18,628 nt of DNA, taken from the NCBI GenBank assembly GCA_934503195.1, contig CAKSVM010000059.1:1-18628 (forward strand), read 5' to 3'. Under the pieces are notes generated by a model. That model saw nothing but the letters and a program-made list of their open reading frames with translations, had not been told where the DNA came from and searched no databases. Below are positions 1 through 6,467 of the stretch, in pieces. Position 1 is the first letter of the stretch, and the number at the start of each line of letters is the position of its first letter. Position numbers and translations under genes: made by a program. The stretch is from an uncultured Eubacteriales bacterium. Lineage in GTDB: Bacteria > Bacillota > Clostridia > Oscillospirales > CAG-272.

Positions 1-186
1 CCGGGCGGCAAAGCCGCCCGGACGCGAGTGCAGGTTGCGCGCTCCGCGCGCAATCGACCTCGCAGGCGAGGTCGACGGCAACTGCGTTGCCGCCTGCCGC
101 AAAAGCCCGTTTCACGGACTTTTGCCCTCCCCCGCCATCAAATCCCCTTCTCACCAACCAGCGCGGCTGCCGCGGACGCGGCAGCC
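1..186. repeat. Chain of six intergenic hairpins downstream of spoIVA
   Basis: Six inverted repeats lie in 186 bases: 1-21 (9-bp arms, CCGGGCGGC, loop AAA), 35-53 (8-bp arms, TTGCGCGC), 54-75 (9-bp arms, TCGACCTCG), 76-92 (7-bp arms, CGGCAAC), 100-124 (11-bp arms, CAAAAGCCCGT) and 165-186 (9-bp arms, GGCTGCCGC). Loops are 3-4 nt. The hairpins at 35-53, 54-75 and 76-92 touch each other with no spacer. Five are perfect. The one at 100-124 has a C-A mismatch if read on the plus strand but a U-G wobble if read on the minus strand, so the minus strand, as spoIVA 3' RNA, is the better candidate for a folded transcript. None is followed by a T-run, so these are not ordinary terminators. The chain may continue beyond the left edge. 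Function unknown; the structure itself is certain. Confidence 0.85.
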
Positions 187-195
187 TTGCAGGCC

Positions 196-1674
196 TCACA
201 GAATTATGCAGATCAGTCCGCCGCTTCCCTCGTTGATGATCCGCGCGAGCGTCTCCGAGAGCTTTGCCCGCGCCTCCTCCGGCATATGCCCAAGCTTCGT
301 GTGAAGTCCCTCGTTCACAAGATCGTACAGAGTCTTTCCGAATAAATTCGACTCCCAGATCTTCTTCGGATCCTCCTCGAACTCGTGGAGCATATACTTC
401 ACAATCTCCTCCGACTGCTGCTCGGTTCCCACCATCGGACTTATCTCGGTCTCGATCTCAGCCTTTATCATGTGAATGCTCGGCGCGCTGGCGCGGAGCC
501 TGACTCCGTATCCGCCCGACTGCTTCACGATCTCGGGTTCCTCAAGCTTCAGATCATCAATCTCGGGCGTAACGATTCCGTAGCCCTTTGTCTCAACCTC
601 CTCGAGCGCGGACGCCACACGGTCGTATTTCTTCTTCATCTCCGAAAGCTCACTGAGCAGTGTGATAAGCTTCTCCTCTCCGTCGATCTCAAAGCCGCAA
701 AGCTCGCTTATCGTCCGGTAGTAAAGCCCGTCGCAAAGCTCGACCGAGAGATTAGCCACACCTTTTCCAAGATCGATCCGGTCAACTTTCACCGCCTTCA
801 CAATCTCGCTTCCCGAAACGTCGGTGAAAACCTTCCCGATCTCACCGATCTTCGCCACCTTCCCCGCGCGCTCGGATATGAATCCGTTAAGCCCGGTTCT
901 GAGCTTGTGACCGTCGGGAAGCGCGCCGACCCAGTCGGGAAGCCTTACCCTGATCTCGCAAACCGGAAATTCCGAAAGCACCAGTTCGAGTATGTGCCGT
1001 ATGTCGTCGCTGTCAAGCTCAAGACAGTTCACCAGCGCGACCGGAGCTTCGTACTTCTCCTCAAGTCGGTACGCCAGATTCACCGCCGAGTCGCTCCCCG
1101 GTTCGGCCGAGTTCAGGATTATCGCGAAGGGCTTGTTTATTTCCTTGAGCTCCCTCACAACCCGCTCCTCGGCGTCAATGTAGCTCTCGCGCGGAAGCTC
1201 GCCGATCGTTCCGTCGGTCGTCACCAGCATCCCGACTGTCGAATGCTCGCGGATGACCTTTCTCGTCCCATATTCCGCCGCCTCGACAAAGGGCATCGGC
1301 TCGCTCTGCCACGGAGTGTGAACCATCCGCGCGTGTCCGTCCTCAATGTGTCCCATCGCGCCGGGGATTATGTATCCGACGCAGTCAACCATCTTCACCT
1401 TCATAACCGCGTTGTCGCCTAAGGTGATCTCGACCGGCTCATCGGGGATGAATTTCGGCTCGGTCGTCATGACCGTCTTTCCGGCCGCCGACTGCGGCAT
1501 TTCGTCGCGCGTCCTCTCGCGCTCGTTCTCGTCCTTTATGTTCGGGATCACGAGCGTCTCCATGAATTTCTTGATGAATGTCGATTTTCCCGTGCGCACC
1601 GGGCCGATCACGCCGAGATAAAAGGTATTCCCCGTCCGCTCGGCTATGTCGCGATAGATAGATGTATCCGCCAC
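196..1674 (-). CDS. spoIVA: Stage IV sporulation protein A (SpoIVA)
   Basis: SpoIVA is the ATP-hydrolysing morphogenetic protein that polymerises on the outer forespore membrane and forms the base of the spore coat. The 492-residue product equals the Bacillus subtilis length. The Walker A loop GPVRTGKST spans residues 24-32, with Lys30 at the position of the B. subtilis catalytic lysine. Sensor threonines T70-T71 sit in TVMTTEPKF, and the Walker B-type aspartate is D97 in VDCVGY. The middle and C-terminal coat-anchoring regions are complete. The start is GTG at 1672-1674, preceded by GGGAGG about 10 nt upstream; no in-frame ATG fits better. A sigma-E-type promoter lies just upstream, as expected for mother-cell expression. 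Downstream is the hairpin chain rather than a T-tract terminator. Confidence 0.97.
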   Translation of the reverse strand: MADTSIYRDIAERTGNTFYLGVIGPVRTGKSTFIKKFMETLVIPNIKDENERERTRDEMPQSAAGKTVMTTEPKFIPDEPVEITLGDNAVMKVKMVDCVGYIIPGAMGHIEDGHARMVHTPWQSEPMPFVEAAEYGTRKVIREHSTVGMLVTTDGTIGELPRESYIDAEERVVRELKEINKPFAIILNSAEPGSDSAVNLAYRLEEKYEAPVALVNCLELDSDDIRHILELVLSEFPVCEIRVRLPDWVGALPDGHKLRTGLNGFISERAGKVAKIGEIGKVFTDVSGSEIVKAVKVDRIDLGKGVANLSVELCDGLYYRTISELCGFEIDGEEKLITLLSELSEMKKKYDRVASALEEVETKGYGIVTPEIDDLKLEEPEIVKQSGGYGVRLRASAPSIHMIKAEIETEISPMVGTEQQSEEIVKYMLHEFEEDPKKIWESNLFGKTLYDLVNEGLHTKLGHMPEEARAKLSETLARIINEGSGGLICIIL

Positions 1675-1706
1675 TTCTTATCGTCCTCCCTTGATTATTC
1701 TGGAAT

Positions 1707-1735
1707 ATTATATTAAGCCGGACGCCGGATTATTC
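1707..1735 (-). promoter_or_regulatory. Putative sigma-E promoter of spoIVA
   Basis: On the minus strand GAATAAT (1729-1735) and AATATAAT (1707-1714) are separated by 14 nt, so the -35 ATA core is 16 nt from the -10 octamer. This fits the B. subtilis sigma-E pattern (ATA, 16-18 nt, cATAcanT; 6 of 8 in the -10). The expected start near 1700 leaves a leader of about 25 nt before the GTG. No good sigma-A -35 is found at 17 nt from the TATAAT inside the same sequence. Part of the -35 lies in a small inverted repeat, CCGGA/TCCGG (1725-1738). Confidence 0.6.
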
Positions 1736-1763
1736 CGGGAAAGCGGTAGAAACAGTCTCCGGC

Positions 1764-2165
1764 TCACTTGAATTTTCCGAACAGCTTCCGCATCCCTCCG
1801 CAGACAAAATTTGCTGGAATACAGAGAAGGAACCACAGAAAAGTGTAAAGCGGACAGATAAGCCCGTGAAAGTTCATGAACCGCCCAGAATAGCTCCACA
1901 CTCCCCATCCCAGCAGAATGTTGACGACAAACCCGACCCAAAGCTCCGCCGTCGTGATTACAAGACACCCCGTAAGACACCTTTTCCACAAAGCTGTGGA
2001 TTCATATTCACTGCCTATCGCGTAAATAAGCGCAAGACATAGCCCTCCCGTCAGAGCCATCGTCCAGTGCGTGAACCCGCGCCAGATCACCTCGATGAGA
2101 CTGTACGCCCCCGCGCCGACAATCCCGGCTGAAATATATTCAAGGAATTTCTTTCCCAAAACCAA
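1764..2165 (-). CDS. Small integral membrane protein, PF06541-like (putative ABC-transporter type IV)
   Basis: The product is about 131-133 residues with four predicted membrane helices: roughly residues 8-27, 33-51, 62-86 and 103-122. The segment WGVWSYSGRFMNFHGLICPLY just before the last helix resembles the W-x-YS-x3-N-x2-G-x-IC motif of the PF06541 family, named putative ABC transporter permease although its members are small and lack a demonstrated transport role. The frame opens with TTG at 2163-2165, but a GAGG sequence (2169-2172) sits only 3 nt away; the in-frame TTG at 2157-2159 has a better 9-nt spacing, so the true start may be there. No strong promoter is seen; a TGG-TATTAC extended -10-like sequence upstream is weak. 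It ends 89 nt before spoIVA on the same strand, but spoIVA has its own promoter. Confidence 0.75.
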   Translation of the reverse strand: MVLGKKFLEYISAGIVGAGAYSLIEVIWRGFTHWTMALTGGLCLALIYAIGSEYESTALWKRCLTGCLVITTAELWVGFVVNILLGWGVWSYSGRFMNFHGLICPLYTFLWFLLCIPANFVCGGMRKLFGKFK

Positions 2166-2219
2166 ACACCTCGCAAAAAACTTATCGTAATACCATCTTT
2201 CACCCGTATCAGAAGGAAT

Positions 2220-2255
2220 ATTCGCCCGCGCGGGTGAATTTGTTTTTAATTTTTA
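2220..2255 (+). terminator. Plus-strand intrinsic terminator with no gene in front of it
   Basis: Arms 2220-2227 (ATTCGCCC) and 2232-2239 (GGGTGAAT) pair over 8 bp with one G-U wobble and a GCGC loop. A T-rich tract (2239-2255, TTTGTTTTTAATTTTT) follows on the plus strand. The minus strand gives an A-C mismatch and no comparable T-run, so the signal is plus-strand. No plus-strand gene lies upstream in the window. It sits just ahead of the promoter of the YhaO/YhaN-like operon and could stop antisense transcription running in from the left. Confidence 0.6.
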
Positions 2256-2265
2256 CGGTATGGAC

Positions 2266-2294
2266 TTGAAATAATCGGTCGGATATTGTATAAT
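2266..2294 (+). promoter_or_regulatory. Sigma-A-type promoter of the YhaO/YhaN-like operon
   Basis: TTGAAA (2266-2271), a 17-nt spacer and TATAAT (2289-2294) form a near-consensus vegetative promoter. Transcription should start near 2300-2302, leaving a leader of about 55 nt before the ATG at 2357. Confidence 0.85.
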
Positions 2295-2305
2295 ATAGTT
2301 ATATA

Positions 2306-2329
2306 AGGCCGCCGGACGCCCGGCGGCCT
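2306..2329 (+). promoter_or_regulatory. Perfect hairpin at the predicted 5' end of the operon mRNA
   Basis: Arms AGGCCGCCGG (2306-2315) and CCGGCGGCCT (2320-2329) pair perfectly over 10 bp with the loop ACGC. It begins about 5 nt after the predicted transcription start. No T-run follows, so it is not an attenuator-type terminator by itself. A 5'-terminal stem of this kind is known to protect mRNAs from 5'-end-dependent decay in Firmicutes; that role here is inference. Confidence 0.65.
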
Positions 2330-2356
2330 CATCTCCAGACGAAACGGAGCGAAAAA

Positions 2357-3493
2357 ATGATCAGATTTCTCCACTGCGCCGATCTTCATCTCGACAGTCC
2401 GCTCGCCGCGCTTGACCCGCGGCGCGCTCAGGCAAGGCAGAACGAGATCCGCGGAGCCTTCACATCACTTACCTTTTACGTAAAAAACTATAATATAGAT
2501 TTCCTGCTTATCTCCGGCGATCTCTTCGACTCGGAATACGTCACCAGGGACACGGTCGCGCTGATAAAACGCGAGTTCGCGTCGATGCCCGACTGCCATA
2601 TCATAATCGCCCCCGGAAACCATGACCCCTACACGCCGCAGAGCTTCTACAGACGGACGGATTTTCCCGACAACGTCCATATCTTCGACACCGACGAGAT
2701 CTCGGTGTTCGATTTTCCGGAAAAGAACGTCAGCGTCTACGGCTACGCCTTCACCTCGCCGGTTCTCGACCGCTGCCCCTTCAAGGACGTCCACCCACGA
2801 AACAAGGATCGCATAAATATCTTACTCGCGCACGGAGAGGTCGGTAAAACCACGTCGGACAACTGCCCGATTCCAAACGAGGTCATCGCCGGGTCGGGAT
2901 TCGATTACATCGCGCTCGGACACTACCACGACTTCTCGGGAGTAAAACAGCTCGGGAACACCTACTACGCCTACAGCGGCTGTCTTGACGGACGCGGATT
3001 CGACGAGCCCGGCGAAAAGGGCGCGATAATCGGCGCGGTCGAAAAGGATTCCGAAAACGGTCTGAATCTCGCCGCGAAGTTCTACAGATTCTCAAAACGC
3101 CGCTACGAAACCGCAAGACTCGACGTCTCGGGCTCAAAAAGCAATCCCGACGTCGTCGGGAAGCTCGCCGAGCTTATCGCGGAGAAGAAATACGGCGATG
3201 AGACCGCGCTGAAGGTCACTCTGACCGGAACTGTGGCGGGAGACTTCATAATCTCCGAGGATTTCATCGCAAAGCAGTTCCCGCGGCTTTTCTTCCTGAA
3301 GCTCATTGACGGCACGGTGCCGCTGCTTGACAGGGACCAGCTCGAACGCGACCCCACGATACGCGGGGCCTTCTACCGCGCGCTGAAACCCATGCTTGAA
3401 AGCGCGGACGAAACCGAGCGCGAAACCGCCGCCGCGGCTCTCAGATACGGACTCGCCGCGATAACGCCCGGCGGTGAGATAAGCGTTCACTGA
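2357..3493 (+). CDS. DNA repair exonuclease-type metallophosphoesterase, SbcD/YhaO-like
   Basis: This 378-residue protein belongs to the calcineurin-like phosphoesterase superfamily, Mre11/SbcD branch, whose members are Mn-dependent nucleases working with Rad50/SbcC-type ATPases. The metal ligands are visible in order: D9 and H11 (CADLHLDSP), D55 (SGDLFD), N88-H89 (PGNHD), H159 (LLAHGE), H189 and H191 (LGHYHD). The C-terminal 130 residues form the less conserved capping region. The length fits YhaO of Bacillus (about 400 residues). The ATG has a GGAG 8 nt upstream. The partner ATPase begins 17 nt after the stop with its own GGAGG, so the two form one operon under the promoter at 2266-2294. 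An intact active site supports a working nuclease; the substrate cannot be told from sequence. Confidence 0.92.
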   Translation: MIRFLHCADLHLDSPLAALDPRRAQARQNEIRGAFTSLTFYVKNYNIDFLLISGDLFDSEYVTRDTVALIKREFASMPDCHIIIAPGNHDPYTPQSFYRRTDFPDNVHIFDTDEISVFDFPEKNVSVYGYAFTSPVLDRCPFKDVHPRNKDRINILLAHGEVGKTTSDNCPIPNEVIAGSGFDYIALGHYHDFSGVKQLGNTYYAYSGCLDGRGFDEPGEKGAIIGAVEKDSENGLNLAAKFYRFSKRRYETARLDVSGSKSNPDVVGKLAELIAEKKYGDETALKVTLTGTVAGDFIISEDFIAKQFPRLFFLKLIDGTVPLLDRDQLERDPTIRGAFYRALKPMLESADETERETAAAALRYGLAAITPGGEISVH

Positions 3494-3510
3494 CCACGGA
3501 GGAAAATCGG

Positions 3511-5673
3511 ATGTACATAGAAAATCTTTATATCAAGGCGTTCGGACGCCTGAATGATTTCGAGCTGAATCTCAGTCCCGGAGTCAACATAATCGAGGGC
3601 GTCAACGAGAGCGGAAAATCGACTCTCGCGGCCTTCATTAAATTCATGTTCTACGGATTCACGCCGAAAGAACGCGCTTCTCAGTTCGGCTGGGACGCCA
3701 CGGCCGCCGCGGGGACGCTGACCTTCAGCGCGGGAATAAAACGCTACCGGATCGAACGCGCCGTGAGAGTCGCCGGAACCGACTCAAAGCCGACCTACCG
3801 CGAGGCGGTTCAGCTGGTCGATCTCGACACAAATACACCCTGCCACAAGGGCGAGTCGCCGGGAGAGCTATTCTTCGGGGTCGACGCGGAGATGTTCGCC
3901 GCGACAGCCTTCGTGTCGCAGCTCGGCGGAACGACTGTCAGCGGAAACAAGGTCTCGGAGGGGATTCAGAATCTCCTCTTCTCAGCCGACGAGAGCGTCA
4001 ACACAAACCGCGCGCTTGAAAATCTCGACGCTGAACGCGTCAGACTGCTCCACAAGAGCGGTAAGGGCGGCCGGATATATGAGCTTGACACCGATATCGC
4101 GGCGATTGAGACACGCCTTGACGGTGCTCTGAAGGCCTCAGATGAGCTCGCGGCGAAGGAAGCGAAGCTCGCCGATTACCGCAAGATCGAAGCCCACGAC
4201 CGCGAAAGAGCCGAAGCCCTCGGCGAAAAGCTCGAGGTCTACGAGGCGCGCAAGATCACGGAATCCTTCGTAGAGCTCCATTCGCTCGAAAAAAGATCGG
4301 CCGAGCTTCAGGAAAAACTGCGAAGCTCGCGCGGAAATGAGTCGGATACGCTGAATTCCCTCCGCAAGGCCGAACTCAGGCTCTCGCAGCTGAACGAGCA
4401 GCTCAAATCAATTCCGGACGGGGCCGACGAAACGCCGCCGAGTGAGAAGCTGATCGAATACCGCGCGTACGGCGGCCGCGAGGAAGTCGAAAGCGAGCGG
4501 TCGGATCTCGAATCGTCGGTTAAGACGCATAAGATCGTCGGAATTCTCCTCGCGATATTCGCGGTCGTGGCGATAGTCGTGGCGGGGCTGATGAAATTCC
4601 TTTCCATCGGGAGAGGTTCGGAGCTTGCGATGATTCTGCTGATCGGCGGCGTCGTGATGGCGGGGATGTCGGTTGTGCTGTTCGTGTCAGCGTCGGGGAG
4701 TGCTAAAAAGAAGCGTGAGCTTGACGAGAGGTTCGACATCCCCGCGCTCGAAGCCGAACTGAAGGAGCGTCTGGCGGCCGACGAAAAGGCGCGGCTGAAC
4801 GAAGCGATGCGCGGCGGACTGACCTCACAGCTCGACGAGGCGAAGGAAACGCTCTGGCGCGAGTTCGGCGTGACGCCCGAGAGTATCGGGGCGCGGATAT
4901 CCGAGCTTGAGTCGGCGGGCGACGAGTTCAGCGGAATCCGGAGCGAGTACGACAAGGTGACGTCGCTCGAAAGTCAGCTGCGAAGCCAGCTTGAAGGCTA
5001 CAGCGAGTCCGGGATGAGGGAAAAAGCGGCGCGGATGCTCGACGTTTCGGACATCGACGCCTCGAATTACAAAGCGGCGCGTCAGGAATATGAGATGCTG
5101 ACAAAGAGCGCGTCACAGCGCGAGCGGTTCGCGATCGGACTCGAGCACGAGATCGCGGAGATTCAGACGCCGGAGAGCGCGGCAAAACTCGAAACCCTGC
5201 TTGAAGAAAAAAAATCCGAGCGCGAACGACTCGGAAAGGAACTGAAGGCACTGCTTCTGGCGTATGAAAAGCTGAGCGAGGCGAGCGGGGAACTGCGCGA
5301 GAGCTTCGCGCCGAGACTGGCGGCGGACGCGGGAGAGCTTCTTTCGAAGCTGACCGACGGAAAGTACCGCGAGGTCGGGGTCGGCGGGGAGCTTAAGATG
5401 ACCTGCCGGACGGAATCGGGACAGCGTGAGATCACGCGGCTGAGCGCGGGGACACAGGACGCGGCGTATCTGGCACTGCGGATCGCGCTTTGCGGGCTTA
5501 TCTACCGGAAGGAAGAGCCGCCGATGATCTGCGACGAAAGCTTCAGCCGGATGGACGACAGGCGGACGGCGGCGATGTTAGGACTTCTGGCGTCGCGGAC
5601 GCAGAGTCTTGTACTGACGGCGAACGGGCGTGAAGCGAAGCTCGCGGGGATACACAATTACATAAAGCTGTAA
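3511..5673 (+). CDS. SMC/Rad50-like AAA ATPase, YhaN-like, with membrane helices in the coiled coil
   Basis: This 720-residue protein has the split ATPase layout of Rad50/SbcC proteins. An N-terminal half-domain holds Walker A GVNESGKST (residues 30-38). A long charged coiled coil runs from about 165 to 600, and a C-terminal half-domain holds the signature LSAGTQ (644-649) and Walker B MICDESFS (672-679), with the following D-loop region. Two hydrophobic helices, about 342-362 and 371-394, interrupt the coiled coil, so the tip is probably anchored in the membrane; Bacillus YhaN also has membrane segments there. At 720 residues it is shorter than B. subtilis YhaN (about 960). No Rad50-type zinc hook (CxxC) is present. 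It should pair with the nuclease encoded 17 nt upstream and act in DNA processing or repair at the membrane. Codons and GC content match its neighbours. Confidence 0.9.
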   Translation: MYIENLYIKAFGRLNDFELNLSPGVNIIEGVNESGKSTLAAFIKFMFYGFTPKERASQFGWDATAAAGTLTFSAGIKRYRIERAVRVAGTDSKPTYREAVQLVDLDTNTPCHKGESPGELFFGVDAEMFAATAFVSQLGGTTVSGNKVSEGIQNLLFSADESVNTNRALENLDAERVRLLHKSGKGGRIYELDTDIAAIETRLDGALKASDELAAKEAKLADYRKIEAHDRERAEALGEKLEVYEARKITESFVELHSLEKRSAELQEKLRSSRGNESDTLNSLRKAELRLSQLNEQLKSIPDGADETPPSEKLIEYRAYGGREEVESERSDLESSVKTHKIVGILLAIFAVVAIVVAGLMKFLSIGRGSELAMILLIGGVVMAGMSVVLFVSASGSAKKKRELDERFDIPALEAELKERLAADEKARLNEAMRGGLTSQLDEAKETLWREFGVTPESIGARISELESAGDEFSGIRSEYDKVTSLESQLRSQLEGYSESGMREKAARMLDVSDIDASNYKAARQEYEMLTKSASQRERFAIGLEHEIAEIQTPESAAKLETLLEEKKSERERLGKELKALLLAYEKLSEASGELRESFAPRLAADAGELLSKLTDGKYREVGVGGELKMTCRTESGQREITRLSAGTQDAAYLALRIALCGLIYRKEEPPMICDESFSRMDDRRTAAMLGLLASRTQSLVLTANGREAKLAGIHNYIKL

Positions 5674-5676
5674 GAA

Positions 5677-5708
5677 AAAATGCTCATCCTCGCGGATGGG
5701 CATTTTTA
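5677..5708. terminator. Bidirectional intrinsic terminator between converging genes
   Basis: Arms 5677-5689 and 5694-5706 pair over 13 bp (one G-U on the plus strand) with loop TCGC. The plus strand ends in ATTTTTAAT and the minus strand in a run of six Ts followed by CTT, so it can end the YhaO/YhaN-like operon (stop at 5673) and the toxin-antitoxin transcript (stop at 5714). Confidence 0.85.
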
Positions 5709-5713
5709 ATAGA

Positions 5714-6004
5714 TTATTCGTTGAAAATGTCGCTATGCGACCCAGTGCGAGATAGTTCAAGGATAAGAACATCATTGCAACGGATGTAGACAAGCAACCA
5801 ATCCGGTTGAATATGACATTCTCTGTGGCCTTTCCAGTCTCCGGCCAAAGCATGGTCGCAATATTTTTCCGGCAGATCCTCACCTAATGCGAGCAAGTCG
5901 ATAACGGTGTCAATGAGACGCATATCGCGTCCGCGCTTAATCATCCGCTTGTAGTCTCTCTTGAAAGTTGATGTTTTTCGAAGACCGTATTTGGCTTTCT
6001 TCAT
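5714..6004 (-). CDS. yafQ: Type II toxin, YafQ family endoribonuclease
   Basis: YafQ is a RelE-superfamily mRNA interferase that cleaves mRNA on the ribosome. The 96-residue product has all the residues mapped in E. coli YafQ at matching spacing: H51, H64, D68, W69, R86, H90 and F94 here against H50, H63, D67, W68, R83, H87 and F91 there. The core GDWKGHRECHIQPDWLLVY and the tail RTGSHSDIF are diagnostic. Its ATG overlaps the antitoxin stop in ATGA (6001-6004), so translation is coupled. The intact active site argues for a functional toxin. It shares the bidirectional terminator at 5677-5708 with the converging operon. Confidence 0.95.
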   Translation of the reverse strand: MKKAKYGLRKTSTFKRDYKRMIKRGRDMRLIDTVIDLLALGEDLPEKYCDHALAGDWKGHRECHIQPDWLLVYIRCNDVLILELSRTGSHSDIFNE

Positions 6005-6282
6005 GATTTGAGATCCGCGAGAAACTCGTCAATATCGTAACAAGTTTCCGCATCCGGGTCGTTTATGAGCTTCTCACCCTCAAGCATAGCCTCAATAGTT
6101 TCCTTATTAGGCTTGCAAGCGGTGATATCGAAGGGGAATCCCCCTTCGCGGACACATTGGCGGAAGAACACATTTGCCGCTGTGGAGAGAGACATACCAA
6201 GCTCAGCAAAAAGTTCTTCAGCCTCGGCTTTGACTTCCTTGTTTATACGCAAAGTCAAGCTAGCAGTCTGATTACCAGTCAT
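6001..6282 (-). CDS. dinJ: Type II antitoxin, RelB/DinJ family
   Basis: The antitoxin binds and neutralises the YafQ toxin and represses its own promoter. The N-terminal ribbon-helix-helix DNA-binding region is visible as TASLTLRINKEVKAEAEELFAELG followed by MSLSTAANVFFRQ (residues 6-42), and GGFPFDI (48-54) is the usual family motif; the acidic C-terminal half should wrap the toxin. I chose the ATG at 6280-6282 (93 residues). It starts at the conserved N-terminus and has AAAGGAG 7 nt upstream; the longer frame to 6315 would run through the promoter. The stop overlaps the toxin start by 4 nt. Confidence 0.93.
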   Translation of the reverse strand: MTGNQTASLTLRINKEVKAEAEELFAELGMSLSTAANVFFRQCVREGGFPFDITACKPNKETIEAMLEGEKLINDPDAETCYDIDEFLADLKS

Positions 6283-6303
6283 GCAATCACTCCTTTCACC
6301 AAC

Positions 6304-6332
6304 ATTATACACCAAAGCGTGGGAAAAAGCAA
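6304..6332 (-). promoter_or_regulatory. Promoter of the dinJ-yafQ operon
   Basis: TTGCTT (6327-6332), a 17-nt spacer and TATAAT (6304-6309), with a TG two bases before the -10, form a strong extended promoter on the minus strand. Transcription should begin near 6297-6298, only 1-3 nt before the AAAGGAG (6290-6296). The mRNA therefore has a leader of about 16 nt that is nearly all ribosome binding site. The antitoxin RHH domain probably represses here; no clear palindromic operator was spotted. Confidence 0.85.
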
Positions 6333-6370
6333 TAGCGCGGTGAAAAAACTCACAGAAAATTAAAATAAGA

Positions 6371-6434
6371 AAGGCGGCCGGGAAAACCCGGCCGCCTTCC
6401 CCGCGCGGGAATTCATCCGAATCCGGCGCGCGGG
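6371..6434 (-). terminator. Terminator of the SLH gene, with a second hairpin in front
   Basis: Arms AAGGCGGCCGGG (6371-6382) and CCCGGCCGCCTT (6387-6398) pair perfectly over 12 bp with a 4-nt A/T loop. On the minus strand a T-rich tract (TTTCTTATTTTAATTTT) follows, so this ends the SLH gene whose stop is at 6468. Between the stop and this hairpin lies a larger imperfect inverted repeat, 6400-6434, with outer arms CCCGCGC/GCGCGGG and inner GGATTC/GAATTCC with one bulge. Two strong 3' stems in a row suit a very abundant, stable mRNA. Confidence 0.9.
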
Positions 6435-6467
6435 TTTACTTGAAAGAAGTTAGAAATTTGCGAGGGA

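Noticed and set aside
1..186. CRISPR array or tRNA cluster
   Set aside because: The hairpins differ in sequence and are not spaced direct repeats, and none folds as a cloverleaf.
385..1422. 345-codon plus-strand frame
   Set aside because: Antisense to spoIVA, which has all family motifs on the minus strand.
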